Shown here: one piece after another, positions 18,093-28,900 of the stretch
Layout of the letters: each line of letters starts with the position of its first letter
How positions within the stretch are numbered: the stretch's first letter is position 1
Assembly (NCBI RefSeq): GCF_015330165.1
Contig: NZ_JADDXT010000002.1
Location: forward strand, 1,982,504 to 2,046,503
Reading direction: 5' to 3'
DNA length: 64,000 bases
Source of the DNA: Zobellia roscoffensis
GTDB taxonomy: Bacteria > Bacteroidota > Bacteroidia > Flavobacteriales > Flavobacteriaceae
Position numbers and translations under genes: made by a program
Notes under the pieces: model-generated
Told to the model about the DNA's origin: nothing
Databases searched by the model: none
The model's input: the letters and a program-made list of their open reading frames with translations, nothing else

Positions 18093-19745
18093 ATGATCGG
18101 AATTTTGTCTTTTGTAGGTTTTACCGCTTTGGTAGCCATAATATCTTATTTTGCAACACGAACAACAGACGAACAGTCTTCTGACGGTTATTTTTTAGGA
18201 GGAAGGAGTTTGACCGCTGGAGTTATAGCTGGGTCATTGTTGTTGACAAACCTTTCCACAGAACAAATAGTAGGTCTTAATGGGCAATCTTATACCGAAG
18301 GGATTGTAGTGATGGCTTGGGAAACCTTAGCCGCAATTGCTATGGTTGTTACAGCAATATTCTTGTTGCCTAGATATTTAAAGGGAGGAATTACCACTGT
18401 TCCCCAATTTCTAAAAGATAGGTATGATGTAACAACAAAAACATTAACATCGGTCTTGTTTCTTACTGGTTATGTAGTGGTTTTGTTGCCTACAATCCTT
18501 TATTCTGGGGCATTGGCAATCAGTACCATGTTCGATTTACCAACCATGTTAGGGGTTTCTGATAGTACGGCTTTAAATCTCAGTATTTGGGGTATTGGTA
18601 TTATTGGCTCTATTTATGCGGTATTTGGCGGGTTAAAGGCTGTAGCGGTTTCCGATACTATAAACGCGGTTGGATTATTGATAGGTGGTCTTTTGATACC
18701 TATTTTTGGATTGATAGCCATTGGTGATGGTAGTGTTTTTGGAGGTCTAGATATACTATATCAAGCCAATCCGGACAAATTTGATTCTACGGGAGAGGTT
18801 ACCAATAGCGTACCTTTTTCTACCCTTTTTACTGGTATGATGCTTATCAATTTGTTTTATTGGGGAACCAACCAACAAATTATTCAAAGGGCCTTGGGGG
18901 CAAAGAATTTGGCCGAAGGTCAAAAAGGGTTGTTACTAGCTTCTTTCATTAAAATTTTAGGTCCGTTAATTGTTGTGCTTCCAGGTATTATTGCTTTCCA
19001 TTATTTTAAAGGAGGATTGGAAATGCCTGACCAAGCATATCCTGCTTTGGTAAATGCGGTACTACCTAAATACCTAGTTGGCTTTTTTGTGGCCGTACTT
19101 TTTGGTGCTATTTTAAGTTCGTTCAATAGTGTGTTAAATAGTTCGGTAACGCTTTTTGGACTTGATGTTTATAAACAGCACATTAACCCGGAAGCTAACG
19201 AGCAAACGGTTGTAAAATACGGAAAGATTTTTGGGATTGTTTTGGCGGTTGGCGCTATGCTTATTGCGCCGTTAATTTCTAACGCAGGTAGTCTATTTGC
19301 TTATTTGCAAGAGCTGAACGGTATTTATACCATTCCAATTTTCACCATAATTGTGGTAGGGTACCTTACCAAACGAGTTCCGGCCATTGCGGCTAAAATA
19401 GGTATTATTGCCGGAGTGGTGCTGTACTGTTTTAGTCAGTTTTATTTACAGCCTATGTTTGTTGATGGTGCTTTGGAAGAAGCTGCCGTTTCAGGTATAA
19501 CCGATCCAGATGCATTGGCGCTAATAAAAGCTGAAGCTTACCCACACTTTATACATGTAATGGCTATTTTGTTTGTGTTGAATGCGGCTATCATGTTGGT
19601 TATTGGTAAAATATGGCCAAACGAAAAGCCGTTTGAATTGGAATACACAAACCAAGTATCTATTGAGCCGTACAAATATGTAAAGCAAGTAGGTATTGCA
19701 ATCTGTTTTATAGTAGTTGCACTCTACGTGTATTTTGCGAAATAG
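18093..19745 (+). CDS. Sodium/solute symporter (SSS family, SglT-like)
   Basis: 550 residues, with about 13-14 hydrophobic segments spread over the whole length, consistent with the SSS/LeuT-fold topology. The N-terminal part has the family phrase DGYFLGGRSLTAGVIAGSLL followed by NLSTEQIVGLNGQSY, and the mid region contains GGLKAVAVSDTINAVGLL and WGTNQQIIQRALGAKN, all typical of sodium/sugar members such as SglT. The polar IxxxTxEQ pattern is expected at the sodium and substrate sites. It imports a sugar or sugar-like solute with sodium; identity is not decidable here. It diverges from the FG-GAP triplet and ends at a strong terminator. A 7-of-8 match to TAnnTTTG lies at 18061-18068. Nearby sugar genes (24370 onward) lack an inner-membrane transporter, so a link is possible. 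Confidence 0.85.
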   Translation: MIGILSFVGFTALVAIISYFATRTTDEQSSDGYFLGGRSLTAGVIAGSLLLTNLSTEQIVGLNGQSYTEGIVVMAWETLAAIAMVVTAIFLLPRYLKGGITTVPQFLKDRYDVTTKTLTSVLFLTGYVVVLLPTILYSGALAISTMFDLPTMLGVSDSTALNLSIWGIGIIGSIYAVFGGLKAVAVSDTINAVGLLIGGLLIPIFGLIAIGDGSVFGGLDILYQANPDKFDSTGEVTNSVPFSTLFTGMMLINLFYWGTNQQIIQRALGAKNLAEGQKGLLLASFIKILGPLIVVLPGIIAFHYFKGGLEMPDQAYPALVNAVLPKYLVGFFVAVLFGAILSSFNSVLNSSVTLFGLDVYKQHINPEANEQTVVKYGKIFGIVLAVGAMLIAPLISNAGSLFAYLQELNGIYTIPIFTIIVVGYLTKRVPAIAAKIGIIAGVVLYCFSQFYLQPMFVDGALEEAAVSGITDPDALALIKAEAYPHFIHVMAILFVLNAAIMLVIGKIWPNEKPFELEYTNQVSIEPYKYVKQVGIAICFIVVALYVYFAK

Positions 19746-19763
19746 AAATTTTAAAATAAAAAG

Positions 19764-19805
19764 AAAGCCTTGCATTGGTTGCTGACCAAGCAAGGTTTTT
19801 TCTTT
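19764..19805 (+). terminator. Rho-independent terminator of the symporter gene
   Basis: Stem CCTTGC-A-TTGGT (19768-19779), five-base loop, then ACCAA-GCAAGG (19785-19795): 11 base pairs with one bulged A, followed directly by TTTTTTCTTTT. It lies 22 bases after the symporter stop codon. The convergent dinB gene ends at 19852, and a short A-run precedes the stem, so it may also work leftward. Confidence 0.85.
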
Positions 19806-19851
19806 TAACGTTGTTTTCTAAAGTTATTTTTTTTAGATAAAACTAAAGAGA

Positions 19852-21069
19852 TTACCTTCTCCTATTAGGTAAAAGAGGCGGTGGTTCACCTGAAAACGGG
19901 TTCCAGCGGCTAATGCTTTTAGCTTCCATTCCGGCAGCACTAATAACGGAGCGGTCTCCATATCGTTCACGCATTTTGTCTATTGCTAAACTCAAACGGA
20001 TTTGTTTTTCGTTGTCTTCGAATAAATTAATCTGGTGCCCACCTTCTACCAAGTGACTAAAGCGAACACCTATCAGCCGAACCAGTAGGCGTCTATTGTA
20101 TAGCTTTTCGTAGAGGTTTAATACTACGGGGAGTATGCTGCTGTCTAATGAACTGTAGGGTATTCTTTGCTGTTGGGTATAGGTCTGAAAATCGGAATAG
20201 CGTATTTTAAAGGTAATGCAAGCTGTGAGTTTATTGCCTCGTCGTAATTGATAGGCTAAATTCTCGGACATAGCTACAATAATACTTTTTAGTTTTTTAA
20301 TGTCCGTGGTGTCTTTATCAAAAGTTCGTTCTGTAGAAATAGATTTCCGTTCGTGATATTGAATTACGGGACTATTATCTATACCATTGGCTTTTTTCCA
20401 AATAGTGAGTCCATTTTTGCCTAATACCTTATGCATTAATTGCATAGGCATTTGCTGAACAGTTACTATTTTTTTTATTCCCAGGTCACATAAGGATTTA
20501 TAGGTAACCTCACCAACCATAGGTATTTTTCTAACAGATAATGGCGCTAAGAAGGGTTTCTCCGTTCCTTTGTAAATTCTAATTTGGTTATTAGGTTTAG
20601 CTTCGCCTGTAGCGATTTTTGAAACGGTTTTATTAATGGATAACCCAAAGGAAATAGGCAAACCGGTTTCGTTCATGATTTTTTCCCTTAGTTCAATGGC
20701 CATTTGGTGGCAACCAAAGAACTTATCCATTCCTGTTAAATCAATATAAAATTCATCTACCGAGCTTTTTTCATAAAGGGGTACACTGTCTTTTATGACA
20801 TCTGTAACTAAATTGGAGAATTTGCTATACGTAGCTGCATTACCCCTTAAAACAATGGCTTCTGGACACAATTGTTTTGCCATACGCATGGGCATTGCCG
20901 AGTGAATGCCAAATTTTCGAGCCTCATAACTGCATGAAGCTACTACGCCACGGTCAGAAACACCACCTATTAGAATAGGTTTGTTATCCAAGCGGCTGTC
21001 TAACAAACGCTCGCAGGATACAAAAAATGTATCCAGATCCATATGTACTATAGCTCTTTCCTTAGGCAT
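19852..21069 (-). CDS. dinB: DNA polymerase IV-type Y-family translesion polymerase
   Basis: 405 residues. The palm carries the Y-family catalytic pieces HMDLDTFFVSCE (metal Asp) and SSVDEFYIDLTGMD (second Asp-Glu pair); the YEARKFGI phrase is the usual fingers motif. The middle has the helix-hairpin-helix region (IRKIPMVGEVTYKSLCDLGI) and the C-terminus the little-finger domain; there is no clear beta-clamp-binding tail. It copies past damaged template bases. Its ATG overlaps the stop of the upstream dnaE-like gene by one base, indicating coupled translation and a two-polymerase mutagenesis cassette. The usual third partners of such cassettes (a LexA/S24-type regulator or ImuA-like RecA homologue) are not adjacent. 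Confidence 0.9.
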   Translation of the reverse strand: MPKERAIVHMDLDTFFVSCERLLDSRLDNKPILIGGVSDRGVVASCSYEARKFGIHSAMPMRMAKQLCPEAIVLRGNAATYSKFSNLVTDVIKDSVPLYEKSSVDEFYIDLTGMDKFFGCHQMAIELREKIMNETGLPISFGLSINKTVSKIATGEAKPNNQIRIYKGTEKPFLAPLSVRKIPMVGEVTYKSLCDLGIKKIVTVQQMPMQLMHKVLGKNGLTIWKKANGIDNSPVIQYHERKSISTERTFDKDTTDIKKLKSIIVAMSENLAYQLRRGNKLTACITFKIRYSDFQTYTQQQRIPYSSLDSSILPVVLNLYEKLYNRRLLVRLIGVRFSHLVEGGHQINLFEDNEKQIRLSLAIDKMRERYGDRSVISAAGMEAKSISRWNPFSGEPPPLLPNRRR

Positions 21070-24041
21070 TACACAGCAGGTTTTTTGGGATTTTCGGAAT
21101 ATCTGGGATCTTCAATAATTGCTTGGTGGTACATACTGATGACCTCAATAGTAACACATTCAAATTCTTCAGTAACTTTCCCGGTGATAGCGTAAATGCC
21201 TTTTCCTTTAAACGGGAATTTAGCGGCTATGGGAGGAAAATGAACCGTATCTATAAAATTGCCGTTTCTATCTAAAAAAGTTCCAAAATGCATTAATTTT
21301 CCGTTGGAGGTTGCCGTGTTTTTTGTGGCTACCAAATAGCCTTCAATTGTAATTACTCTATTTTTATAATGAAGTAATTGATTTGCTCTTAGAGAGTTTT
21401 TTGTAGGGTTGGCCAACAAATTGAATGGATTGCACAACGGAAATCCTAAGAGTTCATATTCGTCAAATGCATTCTCTAATTCGGTGCTTTTTAGCTCTGG
21501 GGTCTTATACGATACTTTTTTAGAATAGAACAAGGTAGGAATATGTGCTTCTTTCGGAATTTTACTTGTTTGTAAATAGGCGTTCCAAAGAAGTTCTCTT
21601 TTGTTTCTGCCCGTAAAACGGAATGCATTAATTTTAATGAGTATGGCAAGTTGTTCTACCGAAATGGAAAGCCTATCAATAAAATCATCCAAACTTTTAT
21701 AAGGACCATAATGTGCCCTGTCCATAAGTATTTTTTCTGTGGTTTCATTTTCTAAACTTCGTAAAAAACTAAATCCAAGGTAAATAGTACGGCCCGTTAT
21801 AGTAGTGAGGTCACCACTTCTGTTAATGCACGGAGCTTGAATAATACCACCGTGCATTTTAGTCTCGTGCACATAAAGTTCTCGACTGTAAAATCCGCCA
21901 CCGTTGTTGAGTGTCGCCACCATATATTCTAACGGGTAGTATGCTTTTAAAAATAAGCTTTGATAACTTTCTACGGCATATGAGGCAGAATGACCTTTGG
22001 CAAAAGCATAACCGGCAAAACTTTCAATTTGTCGCCAAATGTCGCCTGTTACGGCATCAGGTTTTCCACTGGCCTTACAGTTATCAAAAAATTGTTGCTT
22101 TACTTTTAAGAATTCATCTCGTGAGCGAAATTTACCTGACATTCCACGGCGTAACATATCAGCTTCGCCAAGAGTCAGACCTCCAAAGTGATGCGCTACT
22201 TTAATAACATCTTCTTGGTAGACCATAACCCCAAAAGTTTCGGGCATAATATGAAGCAAAACGGGGTGTGCGTCTTTTCTGCGCTCAGGATGGCGGTAGC
22301 GTAAAATATATTCACGCATCATTCCGGATTTTGCCACTCCTGGGCGAATGACCGAACTGGCGGCAACCAACCCCAAATAATTATCTACTTGTAATTTTTT
22401 CAATAACATTCGCATGGCAGGAGATTCTACATAAAAACAACCTATTGCCTTTGCATTTTTTAAAAGGTATTTAATGCGCTTGTCCTCTTTGAACCGTTTA
22501 ATATTATGAATATCTATGGGCTTTTGGAGGGGATGGTTCTTTCTTATAATTTCAACGGTATCTTTAATTTTTCCTAATCCGCGCTGACTTAAAATATCGA
22601 ACTTATACAGTCCTATATCTTCGGCGGCTACCATATCTATCTGTGTGGTGGCAAAACCTTTGGGCGGCATGAATGTGGCGCAATACCTATGGATTGGTTG
22701 TTCGGATATTAAAACACCTCCCGCATGAATACCTAAATAATTGGGAAACCCTTGTATATATTGGCTGTATTTTATAACCAATTGGGAAAGGTTGTCGAGC
22801 TGATTTAAGTTAAACTTACCTTTAGTAAGAGCATCTATTTCAGATTTTGGTAGTCCAAAAACTTTCCCCAATTCGCGTACCGATGCCTTGAATTTAAACG
22901 TATTGTAAACGGTTATAAGAGCAGTATTCTTAAATTGTTTAAACATGAATCGGGTAATATCATCTCTATCTGCCCATGAAAAATCAATATCAAAATCAGG
23001 CGGATTTTGACGATAGAGATTAATAAAACGCTCAAAATATAGGTCTAATTCTACGGGGTCTACATCGGTTATGCGCAGTAGATAGGCTATAATACTATTG
23101 GCGCCACTACCACGGCCCACATAAAAAAAGCCTTTGCTACGGGCGTATTTTAATATTTTCCAGTTGATTAAAAAATAAGAAACAAATCCTTTTTCTTTAA
23201 TAATAGCTAGCTCTTTAGAGATGCGGGAATAGATTTTTTTATCTACATTTTCGTAACGATAAGAGAGGCCCTGGTACGTTAATTTCTTAAGAAATCGGAA
23301 ATCTAAAGCTTCATTGTTAGAGTAAGTACGTTGGTTTTTTGGTTTGGTTACCGAGAAATTAAACTTAATATGACACTCATTGAGTAGCTGTGTTGTGTTT
23401 TCTAGCAATCGTGGAAAATCACTATAAATAATCTGTATGTCCTCAATAGATAAGAATTGGTCTGTTTCATTACCTTGCTCGCTTGTTGGTAGTTTGCTTA
23501 GTAACGTATTATTATCAATGGCACGTAAAAGACGGTGTGTATTAAAACCCTTTTTATTTTGAAAGGACACCGTGTGTAGTAGTACCAAACGGTCTTTGTT
23601 GAAAATATGTTTTGAGAATTTTAGGCTGTTTAATTGTTTTTGGGAAACGCCTAAATATTCGTTTGTACCTAGACTATAATCCTTGCCCTTTTCAAAAGGA
23701 TAAATGACATAACTATCATCAATTAATCTGGGCCTTTCAGGTATTATTGAATGGGGTTTATGTAAAAAAGAAGAGAGATAGGAATTCATATTATGATAAC
23801 CCTTATTGTTTTTTGCAAGAAGAACAAATTGCTGATCGGCACCATTTCTAAAGTCAATACCTAGAACTGGTTTTATATCATAATTGGGGGCCATCCGAAC
23901 AAAATCTAGGCAAGCAGATGTGTTATTGATGTCTGTCAAAGCTAAAACCTTGCAATTCTTCTGGGCAGCCAAAGTCAAAAGCTCTTTTGGCTTTAGAGTG
24001 CCATACCGTAGGCTATAGTATGTATGGCAGTTTAAATACAT
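21069..24041 (-). CDS. DNA polymerase III alpha-like (DnaE2/ImuC-type, error-prone)
   Basis: 990 residues, shorter than replicative DnaE (~1150-1450), matching the accessory DnaE class. Order: PHP domain (NCHTYYSLRYGTLKPKEL, ALTDINNTSACLDFV), palm with catalytic Asps in PDFDIDFSWADRDD and YKFDILSQRGLGKI, YVGRGSGANSIIAYLL, fingers with GVMVYQEDVIKVAHHFGG and YAFAKGHSASYA, a helix-hairpin-helix region, and a C-terminal OB fold (VITIEGYLVATKN). In the PHP domain the usual first HxHxx reads HTYY, so metal-dependent proofreading is probably lost; that is inference. It is paired with dinB by a one-base overlap. In such cassettes the DnaE-like enzyme extends past lesions after the Y-family polymerase. 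A main replicative dnaE is presumably elsewhere. Confidence 0.88.
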   Translation of the reverse strand: MYLNCHTYYSLRYGTLKPKELLTLAAQKNCKVLALTDINNTSACLDFVRMAPNYDIKPVLGIDFRNGADQQFVLLAKNNKGYHNMNSYLSSFLHKPHSIIPERPRLIDDSYVIYPFEKGKDYSLGTNEYLGVSQKQLNSLKFSKHIFNKDRLVLLHTVSFQNKKGFNTHRLLRAIDNNTLLSKLPTSEQGNETDQFLSIEDIQIIYSDFPRLLENTTQLLNECHIKFNFSVTKPKNQRTYSNNEALDFRFLKKLTYQGLSYRYENVDKKIYSRISKELAIIKEKGFVSYFLINWKILKYARSKGFFYVGRGSGANSIIAYLLRITDVDPVELDLYFERFINLYRQNPPDFDIDFSWADRDDITRFMFKQFKNTALITVYNTFKFKASVRELGKVFGLPKSEIDALTKGKFNLNQLDNLSQLVIKYSQYIQGFPNYLGIHAGGVLISEQPIHRYCATFMPPKGFATTQIDMVAAEDIGLYKFDILSQRGLGKIKDTVEIIRKNHPLQKPIDIHNIKRFKEDKRIKYLLKNAKAIGCFYVESPAMRMLLKKLQVDNYLGLVAASSVIRPGVAKSGMMREYILRYRHPERRKDAHPVLLHIMPETFGVMVYQEDVIKVAHHFGGLTLGEADMLRRGMSGKFRSRDEFLKVKQQFFDNCKASGKPDAVTGDIWRQIESFAGYAFAKGHSASYAVESYQSLFLKAYYPLEYMVATLNNGGGFYSRELYVHETKMHGGIIQAPCINRSGDLTTITGRTIYLGFSFLRSLENETTEKILMDRAHYGPYKSLDDFIDRLSISVEQLAILIKINAFRFTGRNKRELLWNAYLQTSKIPKEAHIPTLFYSKKVSYKTPELKSTELENAFDEYELLGFPLCNPFNLLANPTKNSLRANQLLHYKNRVITIEGYLVATKNTATSNGKLMHFGTFLDRNGNFIDTVHFPPIAAKFPFKGKGIYAITGKVTEEFECVTIEVISMYHQAIIEDPRYSENPKKPAV

Positions 24042-24369
24042 ATGTGCCTAGGTTTGATGGGCGTTTCCAAGTTTATGAATAAACAGGCAAGTTGGATTGT
24101 AACCGTTCTTAAGAGGGCAAAAAATATATTAAAGGCTGAATGTAAACGGATTTTTAACATAACTATCCTAAAGGAATTGAGATAGCTAAATTATGGAATA
24201 ATTCCTTTTATATGGATTATATCCAAAAATTGATTATGTTAAAATTGAAAATATATAATGTGGATTTTTAGCGGAGGAAAGCTTATGTCCCAGTTTATGG
24301 TATATAGATTTCAAAAAAATGCCCCAGCCTAATTAGGCCGGGGCGTTCTAAACACTTAAGTTATAATTT
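24042..24369. other. Intergenic region between the dnaE-like gene and susD
   Basis: 328 bases without a supportable gene. It should contain the leftward promoter of the dnaE-dinB pair and, at its right end, the terminator of the susCD transcript (24321-24344). I found no full TAnnTTTG box and no clear palindromic operator in front of the dnaE-like gene; the sequence is strongly AT-rich (e.g. around 24210-24265). Confidence 0.5.
24321..24344 (-). terminator. Rho-independent terminator after susD
   Basis: Stem GCCCC-A-GCC with GGC-C-GGGGC (one A/C mismatch) around the loop TAATTA. Read on the minus strand it is followed by ATTTTTTTGA, the expected U-tract. It lies 26 bases past the susD stop codon. 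Confidence 0.85.
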
Positions 24370-25944
24370 TTAGTACCCTGGGTTCTGAACTAGGTTAGGG
24401 TTTGAAAGAAGTGCAGTTTCCGGTATAGGATACAGGTTTGCGTTCTGATCTCCACTAACTTCTTTAAGGCCCCAAGGAGATGTGAATTGCCCAAATCTTA
24501 CTAAATCATTTCTTCTCCAGTATTCAATGAATAATTCTCGTCCTCTTTCACTTAGAAGCTCTTGTTCATCTACAGATGTTAAGTCAGGAGTATCGGTTCT
24601 TTTTTGTCTTAATTCGTTAACCGCACCTGTAATATCATTGCCCATGCGCATCATAGCTTCTGCTCTCATTAAATGAGCATCTGCATAACGGAACATTATT
24701 TGATGTCTTCTGAATGAGTTGTTTTGGTTTTCATCATCAGTAGGGTCAAAAGGGTGGTATTTAATTACCCGTACTCCTTCTACTTCGGTATTACCTACTA
24801 ATGCTGGTATTTCTTTAGTAAAGTTTAAAGGAGCACCTTGGCGATTAGTAAGAGGAGTGCCATCTTCGTTATATTGTTGACCTATCAAAAAGCCGTAGCC
24901 AATACCCAAGTTTTGATTGTTGGCGGTAGTAGCATCAGGAACAAAACCTCTTCGCTCTTCTTGACCATCACCTACATAGTTGGTGTTAGGAGCACCTTCA
25001 AAACTATTGTAGAAGTCAGAAAGGGTCGTAAACCCATTCCATCCACCACCTTCATTATCAGGTGAATTTTGATTGTAGTGAAGTGTATTCCAAATTCTTC
25101 CTCCAACCTCACTATTTAAATGCCAAATAGTTTCGGTATCGTCCGTAGGTTCAAAAATTTGAAAGTATCCTTCTTGTATGGCAAATCCTTTGGCCTCAAT
25201 GGCATCAACTGCATCTATGACTCTTTGCATATCGGCAGCGTCAAAAGTACCTGTGCCTTTGTATACAGAAGCATTCAGGTAAAGCTTTGCCAATAAAAAA
25301 TTAGCAGCTTCTTGCGTAGCTTTACCAGTGTTATCAACACCGGGCGCTACAGATGGTAGGCTTGGAAAAGCGTCAAGTATATCTGATTCTATAAAATCAA
25401 AAGCTTCCGTTCTGGTCATTACCATTGGATTAACGTCTGGGCCTTCGTCTACACCTCTAAAAGGAACCGAACCAAAAAGGTCTACAACAAAAAACATATT
25501 AAAAGCACGAAGAAACTTTGCTTCAGCAATAACATCAGCTGATGGATTACTTTCTATGATTTCTGTAGCTCTAAAAATATTTTGGTTCAAATTGTTCCAA
25601 GAATTTTTTATGTATAGGTGAGATGAAGTCCAAGTATGTGTATGTAGTTGTCTCCAAATTCCATTATCGCCCCAGTCGGTTCCTCTAGTAGGAACCAATA
25701 GTTCGTCTGTGGCGACTTCAGAAAGTGCGTACATATTTTCTTGGCCCTGAAAATCTCCTCCAACTTTATTGTAAAGGTCACCAAGGGAAGATTCTGGGTC
25801 ACTTAAGCCAGTAAAACCTGTGGATCCCGAATCTTCACTTATTAAAGAATCTGTTTCTTCTATTTCAAGATCGGTACAAGAGACTGCTAAAGTCATCATC
25901 AAGGCCGAAAATAATATCGGGGTTATTTTTATGTATATTTTCAT
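24370..25944 (-). CDS. susD: SusD/RagB family glycan-binding outer-membrane lipoprotein
   Basis: 524 residues with a lipoprotein signal (LAVSC, Cys23). SusD-family features: N-terminal helical TPR-like part (NNLNQNIFRATEIIE; EAKFLRAFNMFFVVDLFGSVPF), MTRTEAFDFIESDI, EAANFLLAKLYLNA, and the C-terminal ELLSERGRELFIEYWRRNDLVRFG then NPNLVQNPGY ending. The LFGSVPF phrase and the RAEAMMRMG helix are family hallmarks. It binds oligosaccharides at the cell surface and closes over the SusC barrel. It lies 11 bases downstream of susC and ends in a terminator, so the transcript is bicistronic; no SusE/F-like gene follows. Substrate (maltodextrins) is inferred from the divergent GH65/GH13 genes. Confidence 0.93.
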   Translation of the reverse strand: MKIYIKITPILFSALMMTLAVSCTDLEIEETDSLISEDSGSTGFTGLSDPESSLGDLYNKVGGDFQGQENMYALSEVATDELLVPTRGTDWGDNGIWRQLHTHTWTSSHLYIKNSWNNLNQNIFRATEIIESNPSADVIAEAKFLRAFNMFFVVDLFGSVPFRGVDEGPDVNPMVMTRTEAFDFIESDILDAFPSLPSVAPGVDNTGKATQEAANFLLAKLYLNASVYKGTGTFDAADMQRVIDAVDAIEAKGFAIQEGYFQIFEPTDDTETIWHLNSEVGGRIWNTLHYNQNSPDNEGGGWNGFTTLSDFYNSFEGAPNTNYVGDGQEERRGFVPDATTANNQNLGIGYGFLIGQQYNEDGTPLTNRQGAPLNFTKEIPALVGNTEVEGVRVIKYHPFDPTDDENQNNSFRRHQIMFRYADAHLMRAEAMMRMGNDITGAVNELRQKRTDTPDLTSVDEQELLSERGRELFIEYWRRNDLVRFGQFTSPWGLKEVSGDQNANLYPIPETALLSNPNLVQNPGY

Positions 25945-25955
25945 ATCTGTATTTT

Positions 25956-28900
25956 TTAAAAAGTTACGTTGATACCGACAGTTAAAGTTCTAGGTCTAGG
26001 AAAAGAACTGTAATCAATACCTGCTATAGGCAAACCGTTTAATAGATCTGCACCTGCTGGGCTTACGCTAACTTCTGGGTCAAGACCACTGTAGTCGGTA
26101 ATAACGAACAAATTCTGAGCATTTAAACTTAGTCTCATAGTGTCAAAACAGCCTTCTCCAGAAAGAGGTACGTTATACCCAATGGAAGCATTTTGAAGTC
26201 TTACGAAATCACCTTTCTCTAAAAATCTAGTTGAAACAGAAGCTTCTGCAAAACGTCCTTCTTCACCTGCAAGTCCCACAACATCTTGGGTTACATTATT
26301 TCCACTGCCTATGGCACCACCTGTAAAGAAGGCGTTAGCGGTGTTATTATAAATATAATTACCAAATTGACCATTAAAGTACAAGGAAGCATCCCAGTTT
26401 TTGTAGTTCAAGCTTGTTGAAAAACCACCAGTAAAATCAGGTAGTGCACTTTTACCAACAAATTTTTGATTATCATTTCCTCCTTCATGAATAGGGTTTC
26501 CGTTTTCGTCAAAACCAACAAACTCCCGTAAGTAGAAAGAAAATAAGGGCTGACCTGAAGCTAGGCGTTGAGAAAAGGCATTGGATAAACCTGCGCCACG
26601 TATAGTTCCTGCAGCTATTTCACCATCAAAATCTTGAATTTCATTCTTGTTATAAGCAACATTGAATCCAGCGGACCAGTTAAAATCCTCGGTCTGTACA
26701 AAATCGTAGTTCAATGCAAATTCTACCCCTTGGTTAAGTACTAAAGCATCTAAATTTTGAAAGAAAGTTGGCTGTGGCGATGGTTGTGCCGCTTCAATAT
26801 TTAAAAGTAAATCCTTAGTCTCTTTACGGTAAAAATCAATACTTCCGTTCAATCGATCATTAGCAAAACCAAAATCAAGACCTACACCATATTGTGTAGT
26901 TTCTTCCCATTTTAAATCTGGGTTTGCAAATTCAACAGTGGCAATTCCTGGTACGTTGATATCTCCACCATCGTTAATATTACTATTCCCAGTTGTTGTG
27001 GCTGTTGAGTATCGCTCTCTTCTTACAAATCTTCCATAGCCAAGGCCATCTTGGTTACCTGTTATTCCGTAGTTTAGTCTAAGCTTTAAAGTGGAAACTG
27101 CATCACCAATAAAATCCTCTTCATTAATTTTCCAAGCGAAAGCTCCTGAAGGGAAAATACCATACTGGTTATTATCTCCAAACTTAGAGGAACCATCTGC
27201 TCTTACCGTAGCTGTAAATAAATACTTGTTAGCTATAGTATAGTTAACTCTTGCAAAATAGGATTGAAGTTCATCTGTGTTATCAAATGTGTCAGCGAAA
27301 ACTGAACTAACCGGAATAGATGCTTCGCCTAAAAAGTCGGTCTCCGTAGTAGGAAACAGTCTGTTTACAAAAAGACCATCGGCAATATTCTCGGCATATC
27401 CATATTGCTGGTATGAGCCTGAAATTCTCGACTCTAAAATGTCTGAAGCACTAGATAAGTCACGAGCCATTATATTCAAGTCTGATGAAGCAAAGCCATA
27501 CCCTTCAACATTTCTTCCTCTCACATTAAAATCTTGGTAAGAAAAACCTCCCAAGACATCTAAAGTTGAATTTTCGAATTCTTTTTTATAGTTTACTGTG
27601 AATTCAAAGAGTCTATTCTCGTTGGTCAAGTCATTTAGTGCTCCACGGCCGTTGCCAGCTGCTCCTCTAGAAACATTGAACGAATTAGCACTTAATGAAG
27701 CCTCCCGTGTTGCTTCTGCCTTATCATAACCAACTGTAGCTTTTGCTGTCAATTCATCGGTTATATTATATGAAGCAGATAAATTTGCCAAATAACGGTT
27801 GGTGTTGTTTAAACTTTGCCAGCTGTCCAATAAGTTTAAAGGATTGATTCTGTCTCCTGGGTTAAAAGTTGCACTAGCAGGCCAAGTTGGATTAGCCGAG
27901 TATGCAGAGCCCAAAAGGTCACCTGTAGAACCAGCACTACCACTTAATGGCGGTGCTTCATCATTTACACGTGAAATTGTACCTTGAAAATCAAGTTTTA
28001 ATTTATCCTCTAAAAATCTTTGAGAAATATTTAATCGACCAGTTATTCGTTCTTGAGATGATTTTTTGATAACTCCAAATTGCTTCCCGTAATTGAAAGT
28101 GGCTCTTACGTTACCTGAACCATAATTTCTTGAATAAGCTAAGTTATTGTTGGTTGATGCGGAATTTCGTGTAACTAAATCTTGCCAATCCGTATCGCTG
28201 CCAAAATCAGTAGCAGATCCTCCAAAAGCATCAACTGCAGAAAGAAATTGGCTTCTGTTTAGCAAGTCATATTCTTCAGCAGGTTTCGAAAAACTTAAAT
28301 CGGAAGAGAATTCCCAAGTTCCGCCTTCGGCACCACCTTTTCCGCTCTTGGTCGTAATAATAACAACACCGTTAGCACCTCTGGATCCGTAGATAGCAGT
28401 AGCAGATGCATCTTTAAGGACACTCATGCTTTCAATGTCATTAGGATTTAAGAAACTTAGTGGGTTTCTTGCTGAGCTAGAACCAACACCAATATTAGTG
28501 CCTTCTGATGAGGTGTCCCCAGAAGGTAATGGCACGCCGTCAACAACAAATAAAGGGTTGTTGTTTGATCTTACAGAAGAAGTTCCTCGAATACGAATAG
28601 AAACCCCAGATCCAGGCTCTCCACTTCCTTGAGAAATCTGTACCCCAGCGGTTTTACCTTGTATTAATTGTTCAGGAGAAGAAATTACCCCTTTGTTAAA
28701 ATCTTCAGAAGTCACAGAAGCTACAGACCCTGTAGCATCTTTTACGGTTGTAGAACCATAACCTATAATAACAACCTCGTCCAAAGCTTGAGCATCTTCT
28801 TGCAAGGTTACGTTAATTGTAGATTGACCATTGACCGGTACTTCTTGGGTAGCAAAACCAATGTAACTAAAGACTAAGGTTGCACCTTCAGGTACATCGC

